From Flammeovirgaceae bacterium UBA2366 (lineage in GTDB: Bacteria; Bacteroidota; Bacteroidia; Cytophagales; Cyclobacteriaceae), in contig DDTK01000004.1 of the NCBI GenBank assembly GCA_002344065.1, forward strand, positions 62,001 through 126,000: DNA of 64,000 nt. The letters are read 5' to 3'. The notes beneath the pieces are model-generated. The model ran no database searches. It was not told the origin of the DNA and saw only the letters and a list, made by a program, of their open reading frames with translations. The number at the start of each line of letters is the position of its first letter. Position 1 is the stretch's first letter. The position numbers and the translations under genes were made by a program. Below are positions 43,458-53,114 of the stretch, one piece after another.

Positions 43458-44945
43458 TTATACAACTTCATAATTCAGCATCATGCCATCATCTTCATGC
43501 TCAAGGTTGTGGCAGTGAAATACGTACACCCCTTTATCTTGAGGGAATTTCATGATGACCCTTACTTTTTCCCGGGGCATCACGAGTACAGTATCTTTCC
43601 AGCCTCTTTCCGAAGCAATCAATGAACCTCTGCCTCCTGTTCTGGAGAGGATTTGGAATTGAACGCCATGGATGTGCATGGGGTGAATTTCATCACCTTC
43701 GGAGTTATCAAAATCCCAGATTTCAGTAGCTCCTGCATTTACCGTTTCGTCAGTCCGGTTGAGGTCATAGATTTTGTCGTTAATGGTGTGCATGCCACTT
43801 CCCATGTTTCCTCCCATATTTCCACTCATGCCTGCCATCATTCCTTTGATTTTCATCGAACGTGTTTTGGATGCTGACGCTTCTGTGAGTGGTGTGATCA
43901 CGGAAAGCTGAGAAGGTATGGAGAATGAATCACTCACCTGCTGATTCACGGTAAACTTCATGATCTTGAATTCCTGCTGGCCTTGCGCCCCACCATCGAA
44001 AGTTTTACTCAACAGAAACACTTCTTTTCCAACTGCCAAATTTTTAAAGCTCACTAAAATATCAGCTCGCTCGCCCGGGCCTAGCAATAAGGAATTCACA
44101 GAAACGGGCTGGGCTAACAAACCACCATCAGAACCGATTACTTCAAAACCCAGGTTATCGCTCAAACTAATGTTATACACTCTTGCCGTTGAACCATTTA
44201 AAATGCGCATCCGGTAGAACAGAGTGGAAACATTGTGGAAGGGCGCATAAATACCATTTACTAAAACATATTCACCGGTATAGCCCGTCATGATTTCATT
44301 CATGGAGGGTGAATAATTCAGCTGGCCATTTTCAATGCGCTTATCCTGGATGACCAACAAAAGTTCACGGTCACCAGAAGGAAGGTTCAGTGCCTGCTCT
44401 TCTGCATCATTGGCAATAAAAAAACCTGCTAGCCCGGTAAATAACTGCCTGGCTGTCTTCCCGTGCGGGTGAGGATGGTACCAATAGGTGCCCGCCCGTT
44501 GGTTAATGGGGAGGGAAAAATTAAAACTACCACCGCTGTTGATCACATCCTTAGGGTGCCCGTCCATGTTGGCGGGAACCAATAGCCCATGCCAATGAAT
44601 GTTGGTTTCCTCAGAAAGCAGATTTTGAAAAGGTATTGCCACCGTGGTGCCTGTGTCTACTTTGATGGTTGGGCCTAAGATGCCATCTGCGTATCCGAAT
44701 ACGGAGGCATTCTGATTATTCAAAAGGCTTGTCGTGTTGCCTTTGGCCTTCATCGAAAAATTACTTGACATCACGGAAGGAAATGAAAGGGGTGAAGTGA
44801 AAGCTCCTTCCTTAACTGTTACTGCATTAGACCCCATGTTCATATTCATGTTCATATTGTCCATACAACTTTGCAGCGCTGGAGGAATCATGATCGCGGA
44901 GGCTGCTGCCACTCCTGAAAGTTTTACAAATTCTCTACGTTTCAT
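43458..44945 (-). CDS. Multicopper oxidase, Tat-exported (CueO-like)
   Basis: A 495-residue oxidase with a twin-arginine signal (MKRREFVKLSGVAAASA). Copper ligands lie in NIHWHGLLVP, YWYHPHPHG, HPMHIHGVQFQI and FHCHNLEHEDDGMM. Met-rich parts occur near residues 28-38 (MDNMNMNMNMGS) and 360-385, as in CueO where they bind Cu(I). It probably oxidises Cu(I) to the less toxic Cu(II) in the periplasm. It overlaps the TRASH-like gene upstream by 4 bases. Confidence 0.92.
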   Translation of the reverse strand: MKRREFVKLSGVAAASAIMIPPALQSCMDNMNMNMNMGSNAVTVKEGAFTSPLSFPSVMSSNFSMKAKGNTTSLLNNQNASVFGYADGILGPTIKVDTGTTVAIPFQNLLSEETNIHWHGLLVPANMDGHPKDVINSGGSFNFSLPINQRAGTYWYHPHPHGKTARQLFTGLAGFFIANDAEEQALNLPSGDRELLLVIQDKRIENGQLNYSPSMNEIMTGYTGEYVLVNGIYAPFHNVSTLFYRMRILNGSTARVYNISLSDNLGFEVIGSDGGLLAQPVSVNSLLLGPGERADILVSFKNLAVGKEVFLLSKTFDGGAQGQQEFKIMKFTVNQQVSDSFSIPSQLSVITPLTEASASKTRSMKIKGMMAGMSGNMGGNMGSGMHTINDKIYDLNRTDETVNAGATEIWDFDNSEGDEIHPMHIHGVQFQILSRTGGRGSLIASERGWKDTVLVMPREKVRVIMKFPQDKGVYVFHCHNLEHEDDGMMLNYEVV

Positions 44946-45415
44946 TTCTTTAAATATTTTTTAGCGTTTTGTTCTGATTCGAAATATAAAATGGTACCAG
45001 ATTTATCGGGACTCACGGTAATAAATGCGCTAGCCTTATCCACTGACACATGACTGTAAGGATCAACAGCTAGCCGGACGGACGCATCCGTATTAATGTC
45101 GCTGATACATTTTGGACAACATCCGTAATACGTCTTGTCCAACACCATCACTGGAATTTGATCAACACCCATGTACGTGTTGTTAACCATGCATACTAAC
45201 TTATGATCAACTGCCGTTCCAGGTACCGGAAGAGAAGACTGATACTGTTGCTTCATTTCACTTTCTTGTTTTTCCTGCCGGTAGGTATGCACCGCCAACC
45301 ACACAAACCAACCCCCAATCATGACAATGGCAAAAGCTGTGACGAAGATTTCATTCCATTTGAACCTCTTCTTTTTGTTAGCAGTCGGGGGTCGGTAGGT
45401 TTGTTTCTTTTTCAT
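44942..45415 (-). CDS. Membrane-anchored TRASH-like metal-binding protein
   Basis: The ATG at 45415 follows a good ribosome site (AAGGG) and is preferred over 45451; product 157 residues. One membrane helix (about 22-43) is followed by a periplasmic part with KLVCMVNNTYMG, KTYYGCCPKC and DPYSHVSVDKA, a Cys-cluster arrangement like the TRASH/NosL metal-binding class. The tail GTILYFESEQNAKKYL is typical of that class. Probably binds copper. It is coupled to the Tat-exported oxidase. Confidence 0.72.
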   Translation of the reverse strand: MKKKQTYRPPTANKKKRFKWNEIFVTAFAIVMIGGWFVWLAVHTYRQEKQESEMKQQYQSSLPVPGTAVDHKLVCMVNNTYMGVDQIPVMVLDKTYYGCCPKCISDINTDASVRLAVDPYSHVSVDKASAFITVSPDKSGTILYFESEQNAKKYLKK

Positions 45416-45510
45416 AACCCTTATAGAAAATACTTTTTTAACGATCAACAATCCATGAGTTGAGCGAGACGTTTCAACTAGAGTTTACTCCGTCACATCT
45501 CCACCCGCTA

Positions 45511-46020
45511 TTAGTGAATCATTTCTTTTACACTGCCGCATTTCAGCATTTTGTCTCCGAAATAAGGATTCTTAATTTCCTTTTCGTTGGAGAGCCAATA
45601 GGCGCCACTATTATTGTTCGCCATGGGGCAGTACTCAAGATAAAGCATACCCATTGACAACTTTCCGTCCTTTACCAGCGTGGCCATTTCATTACTTAGC
45701 GTACTGAACAACTTACGTTGCTCTTCGAGATCGGAAGTACTTGCCAATTTTGTTACCACTTCAATAGAGGCTGCTGATGCTTTGGCATCCTTTAATGCTT
45801 TATTCAATTCAATGGCACCAGTCTTGGCTTTCTCACTATCAGAAGCTACCAAAGAGTTCTTCACATGAATGTAATGTTCATACGCTTTGCCCAGTTTGGG
45901 ATCCTTGAACATGACCATTGTTTGGTCAGTCTTCTTCTGATCATGACCGGCATGATCGTGTTGTGCAAAAGCTCCCCAGCTACCTAGAACCAGGATAAGC
46001 ATCATCATTTTTGTTTTCAT
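45511..46020 (-). CDS. DUF3347 periplasmic protein, second copy
   Basis: A 169-residue exported protein (MKTKMMMLILVLGSWGAFA) with a His-rich N-terminus and a DUF3347 domain ending YCPMANNNSGAYWL, NPYFGDKMLKCGSVKEM. It is clearly paralogous to 42858-43436; the two share the whole C-terminal signature. Likely a periplasmic copper-binding protein. Confidence 0.85.
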   Translation of the reverse strand: MKTKMMMLILVLGSWGAFAQHDHAGHDQKKTDQTMVMFKDPKLGKAYEHYIHVKNSLVASDSEKAKTGAIELNKALKDAKASAASIEVVTKLASTSDLEEQRKLFSTLSNEMATLVKDGKLSMGMLYLEYCPMANNNSGAYWLSNEKEIKNPYFGDKMLKCGSVKEMIH

Positions 46021-46045
46021 GGTTGTTACGTTATTTATTATTTAT

Positions 46046-46711
46046 TTACAGTATTGTGCTATTTATCTTTCTTGCCTTGATCAGTCTTACTGTGCCAACC
46101 ATCGTTTTAAAATGCGTTGTCTCGTGTGCTTCCGAAAAAGTTTCTTTGATGGCCTTGTATAACAAATTCTGAACGTTGTCTGTCGTTGTCTGAAATCCAT
46201 CCAGGAGCTGAACGCTATAGAAGCCAAACCTCTGGAAGGCACCAGCTGGTTTGCCAAAATCGGCAATATGAAATTGGCCGGAAGGCTTTAGCACTCTGTG
46301 TATTTCTTCAAGCGCAAAATATTTCTGTCGTAATGTGAGGTGGTGAAATACAAGGCTTGACATTACATGATCGAACGAGTTGTCTGGATAAGGAAGTCTG
46401 TTGCCATCGTATTGCTGCACTTCAATGGGCAGACCCGTTTTTAAAAGTTTTTCTTTCGCAATGGAAATTATTTTCTCATCGATATCCACGCCAAAGAATT
46501 GAGTTTGAGGATGCATCTGAGCAGCCATGATGGAGAGCGTAAGCGATCCACATCCAAAATCCAGAACCCGATCATTCGGTTTGATTTCCATTTGGCGGAT
46601 CAAGGCCGACTTAAACTTTCGCTCAGGCATGGTTAGCTGCAAGACAGGGTCATACATTTTTGTAAGCCAGTCGTACTTTAATGCGGGTATGTAGTTTTTG
46701 CTTTCTGTCAT
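46046..46711 (-). CDS. SAM-dependent methyltransferase (UbiE/ArsM-like fold)
   Basis: The start at 46711 gives 221 residues; the longer frame runs through the KPCC mini-gene and is unlikely. Motif I is VLDFGCGSLTLSIMAAQ; FHHLTLRQKYFALEEIHRVL is typical of class I methyltransferases acting on small molecules. Its place in a metal cluster recalls metalloid methyltransferases, but the cysteines needed for ArsM activity are not evident. Confidence 0.8.
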   Translation of the reverse strand: MTESKNYIPALKYDWLTKMYDPVLQLTMPERKFKSALIRQMEIKPNDRVLDFGCGSLTLSIMAAQMHPQTQFFGVDIDEKIISIAKEKLLKTGLPIEVQQYDGNRLPYPDNSFDHVMSSLVFHHLTLRQKYFALEEIHRVLKPSGQFHIADFGKPAGAFQRFGFYSVQLLDGFQTTTDNVQNLLYKAIKETFSEAHETTHFKTMVGTVRLIKARKINSTIL

Positions 46712-46728
46712 TATATTGTCTTTTATTA

Positions 46729-46866
46729 TTATTGTTGATGCATGAATTGACTCCACAGAACGAATAGTACTACTCCAATCAGAATAGCATAGACTATTCT
46801 TTTTGACCATACTTTCCAGTATGGAGGTGGTTTAGGGTCACTATTTTCGCAACAAGGTTTAGCCAT
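46729..46866 (-). CDS. KPCC mini membrane protein, 45 residues
   Basis: A 45-residue open frame: MAKPCCENSDPKPPPYW, then one membrane helix (VYAILIGVVLFVLW), ending QFMHQQ. It starts 4 bases after the stop of the adaptor gene and ends 17 bases before the methyltransferase start, so it fills an otherwise empty gap. A second protein of the same design, MSKPCCQIETPKPSPE plus one helix, is encoded at 55149-55283. The paired cysteines at the cytoplasmic end suggest metal binding. Confidence 0.65.
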   Translation of the reverse strand: MAKPCCENSDPKPPPYWKVWSKRIVYAILIGVVLFVLWSQFMHQQ

Positions 46867-46870
46867 AACT

Positions 46871-48574
46871 TTATTTTAAAGTCTCTTTTGTTTCTCCACA
46901 CCGTAGCATTTTTTCACCGAAATAGGGATTGCTGATTTCTTTTTCATCGCTGATCCAGAAGGCACCTTTGTTATCGAATGCCATTGGGCAAAACTGGTAG
47001 TATGCATCAAGTCCCTCCACTCCGAATATCTTGATGGATGAATAAAGAGCATCGGTCAGTTTAGAAAAAGCCGCCCGTTGAATCTCTATATCCCCGGCAG
47101 ACAAAATGAGTTTGGTCGCTGTCTCCAGACTTTTCAACTGCTCCATCCATTTCACATGTGCGTCTCCTTTTACCAAACCCATATCCACATTCTTCAAAGC
47201 AGTACTGAAAGCACTTGTTTGAGCAGAAGCGGACTTGGCGTCAGATGCTACCAAAGCATCTTCTATTTTTAGATAAGGTGTCAGCAATTCTTTAAGTTGT
47301 TGTGTAAATGCCTGATCTACCGCCATTGGCGTTTCCGTCTTTGGAACTTGCTTGGCATCACTTGCTTGCACAGCCACGTCATCGTGCTTATGCCCAGCCA
47401 TTGGGTTAACTCCTTTCTTGAGTACGATCTCACTATAAAGCAAGTAGGCACCCGTCACAACAATTGAGTCTCCTTCTTCCACACCACCGGTAATTTCAAC
47501 CTTGTTAAAATTCTCCAGTCCAGTGGTGATCATCTGTGGACGGTACTTACCAACACCTGTTTTTTTATAAACATGATTACCCGACTCTTCGCGGATTACA
47601 GCATCCGCAGGTAGTGTCAATGCTTTCTTTTTAGAATGTTCGAAAACGATCTCTGCCTGCATACCGGGCGCGAAGCGATAGTCAGTATTAGCAAGGGAAG
47701 CACGTAATACAAATATCTGGCTGGACTGTCTGTATTCAGGAGAGAGAAAAATGACCTTGCTTTCAATGGGTTGATTCTCGAATCCGTTGACATAAATGGT
47801 TATGCGGTCACCCAATTTAATAAGGGATGCTTCTCTCGGGTACATTTCCGCTTCAACCCAGAGTTTGCTAAGTTTTTCCAAGCGATAGATGGCTGCGCCT
47901 TCTGCAACGTACTGTCCTTCTGCTACGGGAATTTCAGTAATTATGCCGGAGGCAGGCGCTACAAATTGTATTCGTGGATTGGTAGTTTTCGATTTGGACA
48001 GTTCTTCAATCTGATGTTCCGTCATTCCATACAACCATAACTTCTTCCTGGAAGCTTCCAGGTAAGAAGAGTAACGTTTATTGTCGATGGATTGGGATTG
48101 CGCGAGAGCGAGTAAATATTCATTCTGATAGGTGAGCAGTTGTTCACTGTAAATTTCATAAATCAGTTGACCTTGATTTATTGGAACGCCTGTCTCTTTG
48201 ATGAAGAGTTTGTCAATCCTGCCCGGAACTCGTGTGCTCACTACTTCCGTCTGTGTCTCGTCAGCACGGAGACGGCCGTTCAAGAGTATGCTGTTTCCGA
48301 TTTCCTGAACTGACACCCGTTGGACGGTAATGTTGGCAAGTTCTATCTGACTTTCGCTGAGCGTAACCTCTGACTTATCTCCCCCTGCATTCACCGCCAC
48401 CAAATCCATTCCGCAGATTGGACATGTCCCGGGTTTATCCTGCACGATCTGCGGGTGCATGGGGCACGTATAGGTTTGTTTCATTTCAGAAGACTGACCG
48501 TTGTTGTTTTTTCCATTGCATCCTGTCAGTAGTATGATGATACTAACAACTAAATATTGGATTGTAGTTTTCAT
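46871..48574 (-). CDS. CusB-like RND efflux adaptor fused to DUF3347
   Basis: A 567-residue lipoprotein-type adaptor (IILLTGCNG) with an N-terminal metal-binding domain (YTCPMHPQIV, CPICGMDL). A membrane-fusion body follows (VSTRVPGRIDKLFIKETG, FVAPASGIITEIPVAEGQYV, VTGAYLLYSEIVL), and then a DUF3347 domain from about residue 430 to the end (FCPMAFDNKGAFWI, NPYFGEKMLRCG). The DUF3347 part would put a copper-binding module on the pump. It is one of two CusB-like genes here and sits 5 bases downstream of the other. Confidence 0.88.
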   Translation of the reverse strand: MKTTIQYLVVSIIILLTGCNGKNNNGQSSEMKQTYTCPMHPQIVQDKPGTCPICGMDLVAVNAGGDKSEVTLSESQIELANITVQRVSVQEIGNSILLNGRLRADETQTEVVSTRVPGRIDKLFIKETGVPINQGQLIYEIYSEQLLTYQNEYLLALAQSQSIDNKRYSSYLEASRKKLWLYGMTEHQIEELSKSKTTNPRIQFVAPASGIITEIPVAEGQYVAEGAAIYRLEKLSKLWVEAEMYPREASLIKLGDRITIYVNGFENQPIESKVIFLSPEYRQSSQIFVLRASLANTDYRFAPGMQAEIVFEHSKKKALTLPADAVIREESGNHVYKKTGVGKYRPQMITTGLENFNKVEITGGVEEGDSIVVTGAYLLYSEIVLKKGVNPMAGHKHDDVAVQASDAKQVPKTETPMAVDQAFTQQLKELLTPYLKIEDALVASDAKSASAQTSAFSTALKNVDMGLVKGDAHVKWMEQLKSLETATKLILSAGDIEIQRAAFSKLTDALYSSIKIFGVEGLDAYYQFCPMAFDNKGAFWISDEKEISNPYFGEKMLRCGETKETLK

Positions 48575-48579
48575 CGTTG

Positions 48580-49926
48580 TTATGGGTTAATTACTTTTAT
48601 AAAACTCTCGCTGTCTACCAGGTATTGAGCATTGGCGGCAATCTCCATCGATTCATCTAACCCTTCAGTAATTTCTATCCAGCCATCCGTCTCTAATCCT
48701 GTTTTTACTTTAAAGGGAATGTAGGTTGCCTTCTCTTTGATGAAAACTATTTGCTGAACTCCAAGATCAAGGATTGCCTTTTTCGGGATCCACAGTGCCT
48801 GGCTATGTGTCTCAGTAACATGAGCCGTTAAAAGTTGTCCAACACGGATTTCAGTGGCGTTAGCATTGATGTAGGATCTAACTTGCAGGAATTGTTTGCC
48901 TTCGCTGAAAAATGGCTGAATAAAGTCCACCTTTGCCTGAATCGCTTCGGATGTACCTTTAATGTGGAGTTCAATGAGCACACCTTTTCTGATCTGCACA
49001 CCTTCCTTCGCAGGGAAATACAGTTCAGCCCAAAGGCGAGTACCATCTACGACTTTGAAGAGACTTTGCCCTGTGGCCACATACATACCTTCGCGAGTTG
49101 AAAATTGCCCGCCCATAGCCGGTGATGAATTTGCCGTATTCATTGCATTGCTTGGCTGCACCCCTCCACCCATAGCGCCTCCTGATTTTTTATTCATTCC
49201 ACCTCCGCTCATGGATGTTGATGATGCACCACTTGCCGTGCTGGCTTCAGGAAGAGACACGTTTGACTCCACGATGTACCCAGAGTAAGGGCTGAACACC
49301 GGGAACGCAAAGGACTCTTTTCCGGTCTTGATGATGTTCTCTATTTGATCTTTAGTAAGTCCCAGTAATTGTAGTTTCTGTATTGCAGACTCGATGATTT
49401 CGAATTGTTCCTTATGCTGGCTTACCACGTAGAGTAACTCCCGTTGCGCAGTAATCAATTCCGGACTATATATCTCCATGATCACCTGGCCTTTTCTCAC
49501 AGGTTGGTAGTTGTATTTCAGATAAAGCTTTTCAATGCGTCCGCCAAAGCGCACAGGCACCGAGTAGGTTTTACGGGTATCATAGCTGATTACTCCCGGG
49601 GCTGTGACATTGACCGGCAACGTTTTTCTTTCCGGCCGAATCGTTTCAATAGCAGCTACCACAGAGCTATTCGTAGGCTTGATCAGATCCTTCATTTCCT
49701 CCGATACGGCTACCGGTTGTCCTGCACCAGACTTCTTTACCAAATCCATTCCGCAGATGGGGCAAGTTCCCGGTTTATCCTGAGTAATCTGGGGGTGCAT
49801 CGGGCAGGTGTATTCATCGTGAACATGCACCTGCTTCCCTTTTTCTGAATCGCACGCGACAAGGAAGCCCAGCATGAGGATGAGCAGGGCGAATGTTTTC
49901 AGAGTCTTATCTATTGCACGCTGCAT
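48580..49926 (-). CDS. cusB: CusB-like RND efflux adaptor
   Basis: The ATG at 49926 follows a GGAGA ribosome site and is preferred over 49950. The 448-residue lipoprotein (GFLVACDS) has the metal-binding domain YTCPMHPQIT, CPICGMDL, then an adaptor body (VTAPGVISYDTRKTYSV, FSPYSGYIVESNVSLPE) with a Gly/Ser/Met-rich insert around 235-280. It links the inner-membrane pump to the TolC-like channel. It starts just after the outer-membrane factor gene in the cus operon. Confidence 0.9.
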   Translation of the reverse strand: MQRAIDKTLKTFALLILMLGFLVACDSEKGKQVHVHDEYTCPMHPQITQDKPGTCPICGMDLVKKSGAGQPVAVSEEMKDLIKPTNSSVVAAIETIRPERKTLPVNVTAPGVISYDTRKTYSVPVRFGGRIEKLYLKYNYQPVRKGQVIMEIYSPELITAQRELLYVVSQHKEQFEIIESAIQKLQLLGLTKDQIENIIKTGKESFAFPVFSPYSGYIVESNVSLPEASTASGASSTSMSGGGMNKKSGGAMGGGVQPSNAMNTANSSPAMGGQFSTREGMYVATGQSLFKVVDGTRLWAELYFPAKEGVQIRKGVLIELHIKGTSEAIQAKVDFIQPFFSEGKQFLQVRSYINANATEIRVGQLLTAHVTETHSQALWIPKKAILDLGVQQIVFIKEKATYIPFKVKTGLETDGWIEITEGLDESMEIAANAQYLVDSESFIKVINP

Positions 49927-49927
49927 A

Positions 49928-51181
49928 TTATTTCTCCAATTGTTTTTCATAACTCACGATCATCTGATAATATCTTCTCATCACATCGAGGTATTGGGTT
50001 TGTGCCATGATGAGGGCCTCGTATGCATCAATCACAAATGGCAATTCCTCCCGGTTTTCTTCGTAGGCCAGCATTACCGTTTCATAGTTTCGCTCAAGTG
50101 CCGGAATAATTTTTTGCTCGTAGTTGTCCAGTTGCTTTCTGGTGGTTTGTATTTCCCATGCCATTCCCGCAGCCATTCCTTGTGCTTCGTTCAGAATAGC
50201 CTCGCGCCCACGTTTCATCGCCTCAATCTGCAGGTTCATTCCTCGTACGTTGGCCTTATACATTTTCGAAGACCATGGAGCGATGGGTATAGAAACCATA
50301 CCCTCAATTGTGTAAGCGCTGGGCATCATCTGCCCCAATGGAGCCATGTGGTTATATCGGATTCTAAAGTCCGGCTTGGCCTGATAGCCTTCCAACTTCA
50401 CGGCATAACGCATCGACTGAATGGTGTTATTGAGTTGCCGTATATCGCTTCGGCTGTTTGCCAGTAACGTAGTGTCTACAGCAAGTTCTACCGGATCAAA
50501 GTCCCGGAAGACGGTATCGATGGCAAAGCGAACATCTTTGGGCAGGTTCATCAATGCATTGAGTGCAATGTTTTTCTGAATGATTTCATTTTCCGTCATG
50601 AAGATCATATTCTCGACTTCATGCAATCGTCCTTCAGCCTTAAAGCTGTTACCTAACGGACTTTGGTTATAGGGATACCTCGCCTTGGCAATGTTGAACA
50701 TGAGTTGGATGATCTCCTGATTCTCGCGAAGGATCAGCAGCTTCTTTTCCAAAACAAACCAATCATAAAATGCTGTTTTTGCCTGCGACCTCAGTTCGTT
50801 GAATGTGTATGAACCTGCGGCCTCTTCAATGGCAGCTTTTGAGGAGAGTAACTGCTGATTGGCCCTCAGTTTTGCCGGATTGGGGATGGATTGTTCAGCA
50901 GAGATCATGATCGATCCTTTATCCCTTTCATCCATCACCATCTGGCCGGGATAAGGAGTCATGAAAGTGCCCAAGCCCACCATAGGAGCCATCCAACTTT
51001 TTGCTCCTTTGGAAATTTCATTGAGTGCTTCTGCTTTATATCGGTACTCCTGCAGCATGGGGCTGTTTTGCTTGATCGCGGAGAGAATACTATCAAGCTT
51101 CAAGCGTTGCTGCGAGTGGGCGGCATAGCTGCTCAGAACAGCGATCAATGCAAAGGCTATTGTTTTAGTGTTTGGTTTCAT
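49928..51181 (-). CDS. cusC: TolC-family outer-membrane efflux protein (CusC-like)
   Basis: The ATG at 51181 is used because it overlaps the pump stop by 17 bases and starts a clean signal peptide (MKPNTKTIAFALIAVLSSYAAHS); product 417 residues. Long helical segments (ELRSQAKTAFYDWFVLEKKL, LEGYQAKPDFRIRYNHMAP) match outer-membrane efflux proteins. It is the exit channel for the copper pump encoded upstream. Confidence 0.87.
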   Translation of the reverse strand: MKPNTKTIAFALIAVLSSYAAHSQQRLKLDSILSAIKQNSPMLQEYRYKAEALNEISKGAKSWMAPMVGLGTFMTPYPGQMVMDERDKGSIMISAEQSIPNPAKLRANQQLLSSKAAIEEAAGSYTFNELRSQAKTAFYDWFVLEKKLLILRENQEIIQLMFNIAKARYPYNQSPLGNSFKAEGRLHEVENMIFMTENEIIQKNIALNALMNLPKDVRFAIDTVFRDFDPVELAVDTTLLANSRSDIRQLNNTIQSMRYAVKLEGYQAKPDFRIRYNHMAPLGQMMPSAYTIEGMVSIPIAPWSSKMYKANVRGMNLQIEAMKRGREAILNEAQGMAAGMAWEIQTTRKQLDNYEQKIIPALERNYETVMLAYEENREELPFVIDAYEALIMAQTQYLDVMRRYYQMIVSYEKQLEK

Positions 51182-53102
51182 GGATTTCAAGTTTTCCGAA
51201 TTTCTTAAGCTCATATTCTTTGGTCATCAAAAAGATCAATGGCGTTACTAAAAGGATGTGGGTAGAAGATGTTAGCACGCCTCCGATCATGGGCAGCACA
51301 ATGGGTTGCATCACATCGCTGCCTACACCGGTAGCCCACAATACCGGTACCAGTCCAAATAGAGCAACGGATACAGTCATCAGTTTTGGTCTTAGGCGTT
51401 TTGCCGCTCCGGCAATCACATATTCCTTCAATTCAGTCATTGAAATGGTTTCGCGCGAGTTGCCTCTTAACTCCACCAGTTGCCTCATCGCATCGTTAAG
51501 ATAGATTACCATCACAACACCAGTCTCTACGGCAATACCAAACAGGGCAATGAATCCAACCGCTACGGCTACCGATAAGTGGACACCCCAGAAATAAATT
51601 ATGTAGGCCCCTCCAATAAGCGCGAAGGGCACAGTGATCAAACTAAAGAATGCCTCGCGAATGGAATGGAAAGCGAAGTAGAGCGAGAGGAATATGATGA
51701 TAAAAACAATGGGAGCAATCAACGTTAATGTTTTCTTGCTTCGTATAAGATTTTCGTACTGACCGCTCCATTCAATATAATATCCATTGGGCAGGCTTGA
51801 GAGGTCACTGTTTAATTTGTCAATAGCTTCTTGTACTGTGCTGCCCAGGTCACGGTCGCGCACATTAAAAAGTACTGCCCCGCGCAACATGGCATTTTCT
51901 GAATTGATCATAGGTGGTCCATCTTCAAACCGAAGGTCAGCTACATCCGATAACGGGATCGTACCCAATGCTGGTGTTTGAACCGGAATACGTTTAAGTT
52001 GATCCAGACTGTTCCTGTAGTCTTGTGCCAACCGTACATTCACTGAAAAACGTTGACGGCCTTCAATCGTGCGTGTGATGGGTGTACCTCCAATAGCGGA
52101 TTCTACCATCATGTTCACATCATCTATGTTAAGGCCATAACGCCCAATCTCTTCGCGTTTAATATCAATGACAAGGTACTTGCCTCCTGTGATGGGCTCA
52201 ACATAAAGGTCTTTCACTCCAGGAATTCCTTCCAGGGCTGTCTTAACTTTTTCAGAAACGGCATAGATCGTATCGAGATTCTGACCATACACCTTTACGC
52301 CTACATCGGTGCGAACTCCAGTGGCCAGCATATTAATGCGGTTAATAATGGGTTGTGTCCATCCGTTAACCACTCCGGGAATTTGAAGTTTAGCATCCAA
52401 TTCATTAACGATATCTTTTTTCGTTATCCCCGGACGCCACTCGCTTTTTGGCTTGAGCATGATGATTGTTTCGATCATGCTAATGGGTGAATTATCGGTA
52501 GCTGTGCTGGCACGACCTGCCTTGCCTAAAACTTTGTCTACTTCCGGTACCGAGTGAATGATTTTATCTTGGACTTGAAGAATACGTTTGGCCTCGGCAT
52601 TTGAAATATCAGGAAGTGTTACTGGCATGAACAGAATGGATTGCTCATCAAGCGGAGGCATAAATTCTGAGCCCAAGCTGGTGATCAAGGGAATACTGAT
52701 AACCAGTGCTGCGATGTTAATTCCAATGGTGGTCTTTCGCCATTTAATACACCAGCGTATAATCGGCTCATAGACCTTCTCCAGTATCCTGTTTACCGGA
52801 TTAGAGTGTTCGTCTTTAAATTTTCCTTTCATGAAAAAAGAGATCAACACCGGAGCAAGTGTAACTACGAGAAGTGCATCAACCACCAGAATAAATGTTT
52901 TAGTGTAGGCAAGCGGGCTGAATAACTTACCTTCCTGTCCCGTCAACATGAACACAGGCAGAAAAGAGGTGATGATAATGATCGTTGAATAGAAAACCCC
53001 GCGTGAAACCTGCTTGCTGGATTTTTCAATAATGGCCAGACGTTCTTCTTCGGTAATCCAGGGTTCTTCTTTTTTGCGTGAGAATATTTTAAATAATTTC
53101 AT
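51165..53102 (-). CDS. cusA: CusA/CzcA-type RND pump, C-terminal part of a split gene
   Basis: This ORF of about 645 residues carries the second half of a heavy-metal RND pump: ITSFLPVFMLTGQEGKLFSP, the pore domain, and the final helices (FFLITVPFALIGG-like and GVVMVIYLNDAMRQLVELRG). The ATG at 53102 is only 12 bases after the stop of the first half and in the same frame. Together the two parts (430 + 645) have the length of one CusA. Either the gene was interrupted by one stop codon or the pump is made as two chains that assemble. Confidence 0.85.
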   Translation of the reverse strand: MKLFKIFSRKKEEPWITEEERLAIIEKSSKQVSRGVFYSTIIIITSFLPVFMLTGQEGKLFSPLAYTKTFILVVDALLVVTLAPVLISFFMKGKFKDEHSNPVNRILEKVYEPIIRWCIKWRKTTIGINIAALVISIPLITSLGSEFMPPLDEQSILFMPVTLPDISNAEAKRILQVQDKIIHSVPEVDKVLGKAGRASTATDNSPISMIETIIMLKPKSEWRPGITKKDIVNELDAKLQIPGVVNGWTQPIINRINMLATGVRTDVGVKVYGQNLDTIYAVSEKVKTALEGIPGVKDLYVEPITGGKYLVIDIKREEIGRYGLNIDDVNMMVESAIGGTPITRTIEGRQRFSVNVRLAQDYRNSLDQLKRIPVQTPALGTIPLSDVADLRFEDGPPMINSENAMLRGAVLFNVRDRDLGSTVQEAIDKLNSDLSSLPNGYYIEWSGQYENLIRSKKTLTLIAPIVFIIIFLSLYFAFHSIREAFFSLITVPFALIGGAYIIYFWGVHLSVAVAVGFIALFGIAVETGVVMVIYLNDAMRQLVELRGNSRETISMTELKEYVIAGAAKRLRPKLMTVSVALFGLVPVLWATGVGSDVMQPIVLPMIGGVLTSSTHILLVTPLIFLMTKEYELKKFGKLEIHETKH

Positions 53103-53114
53103 GAGATTCAAATT

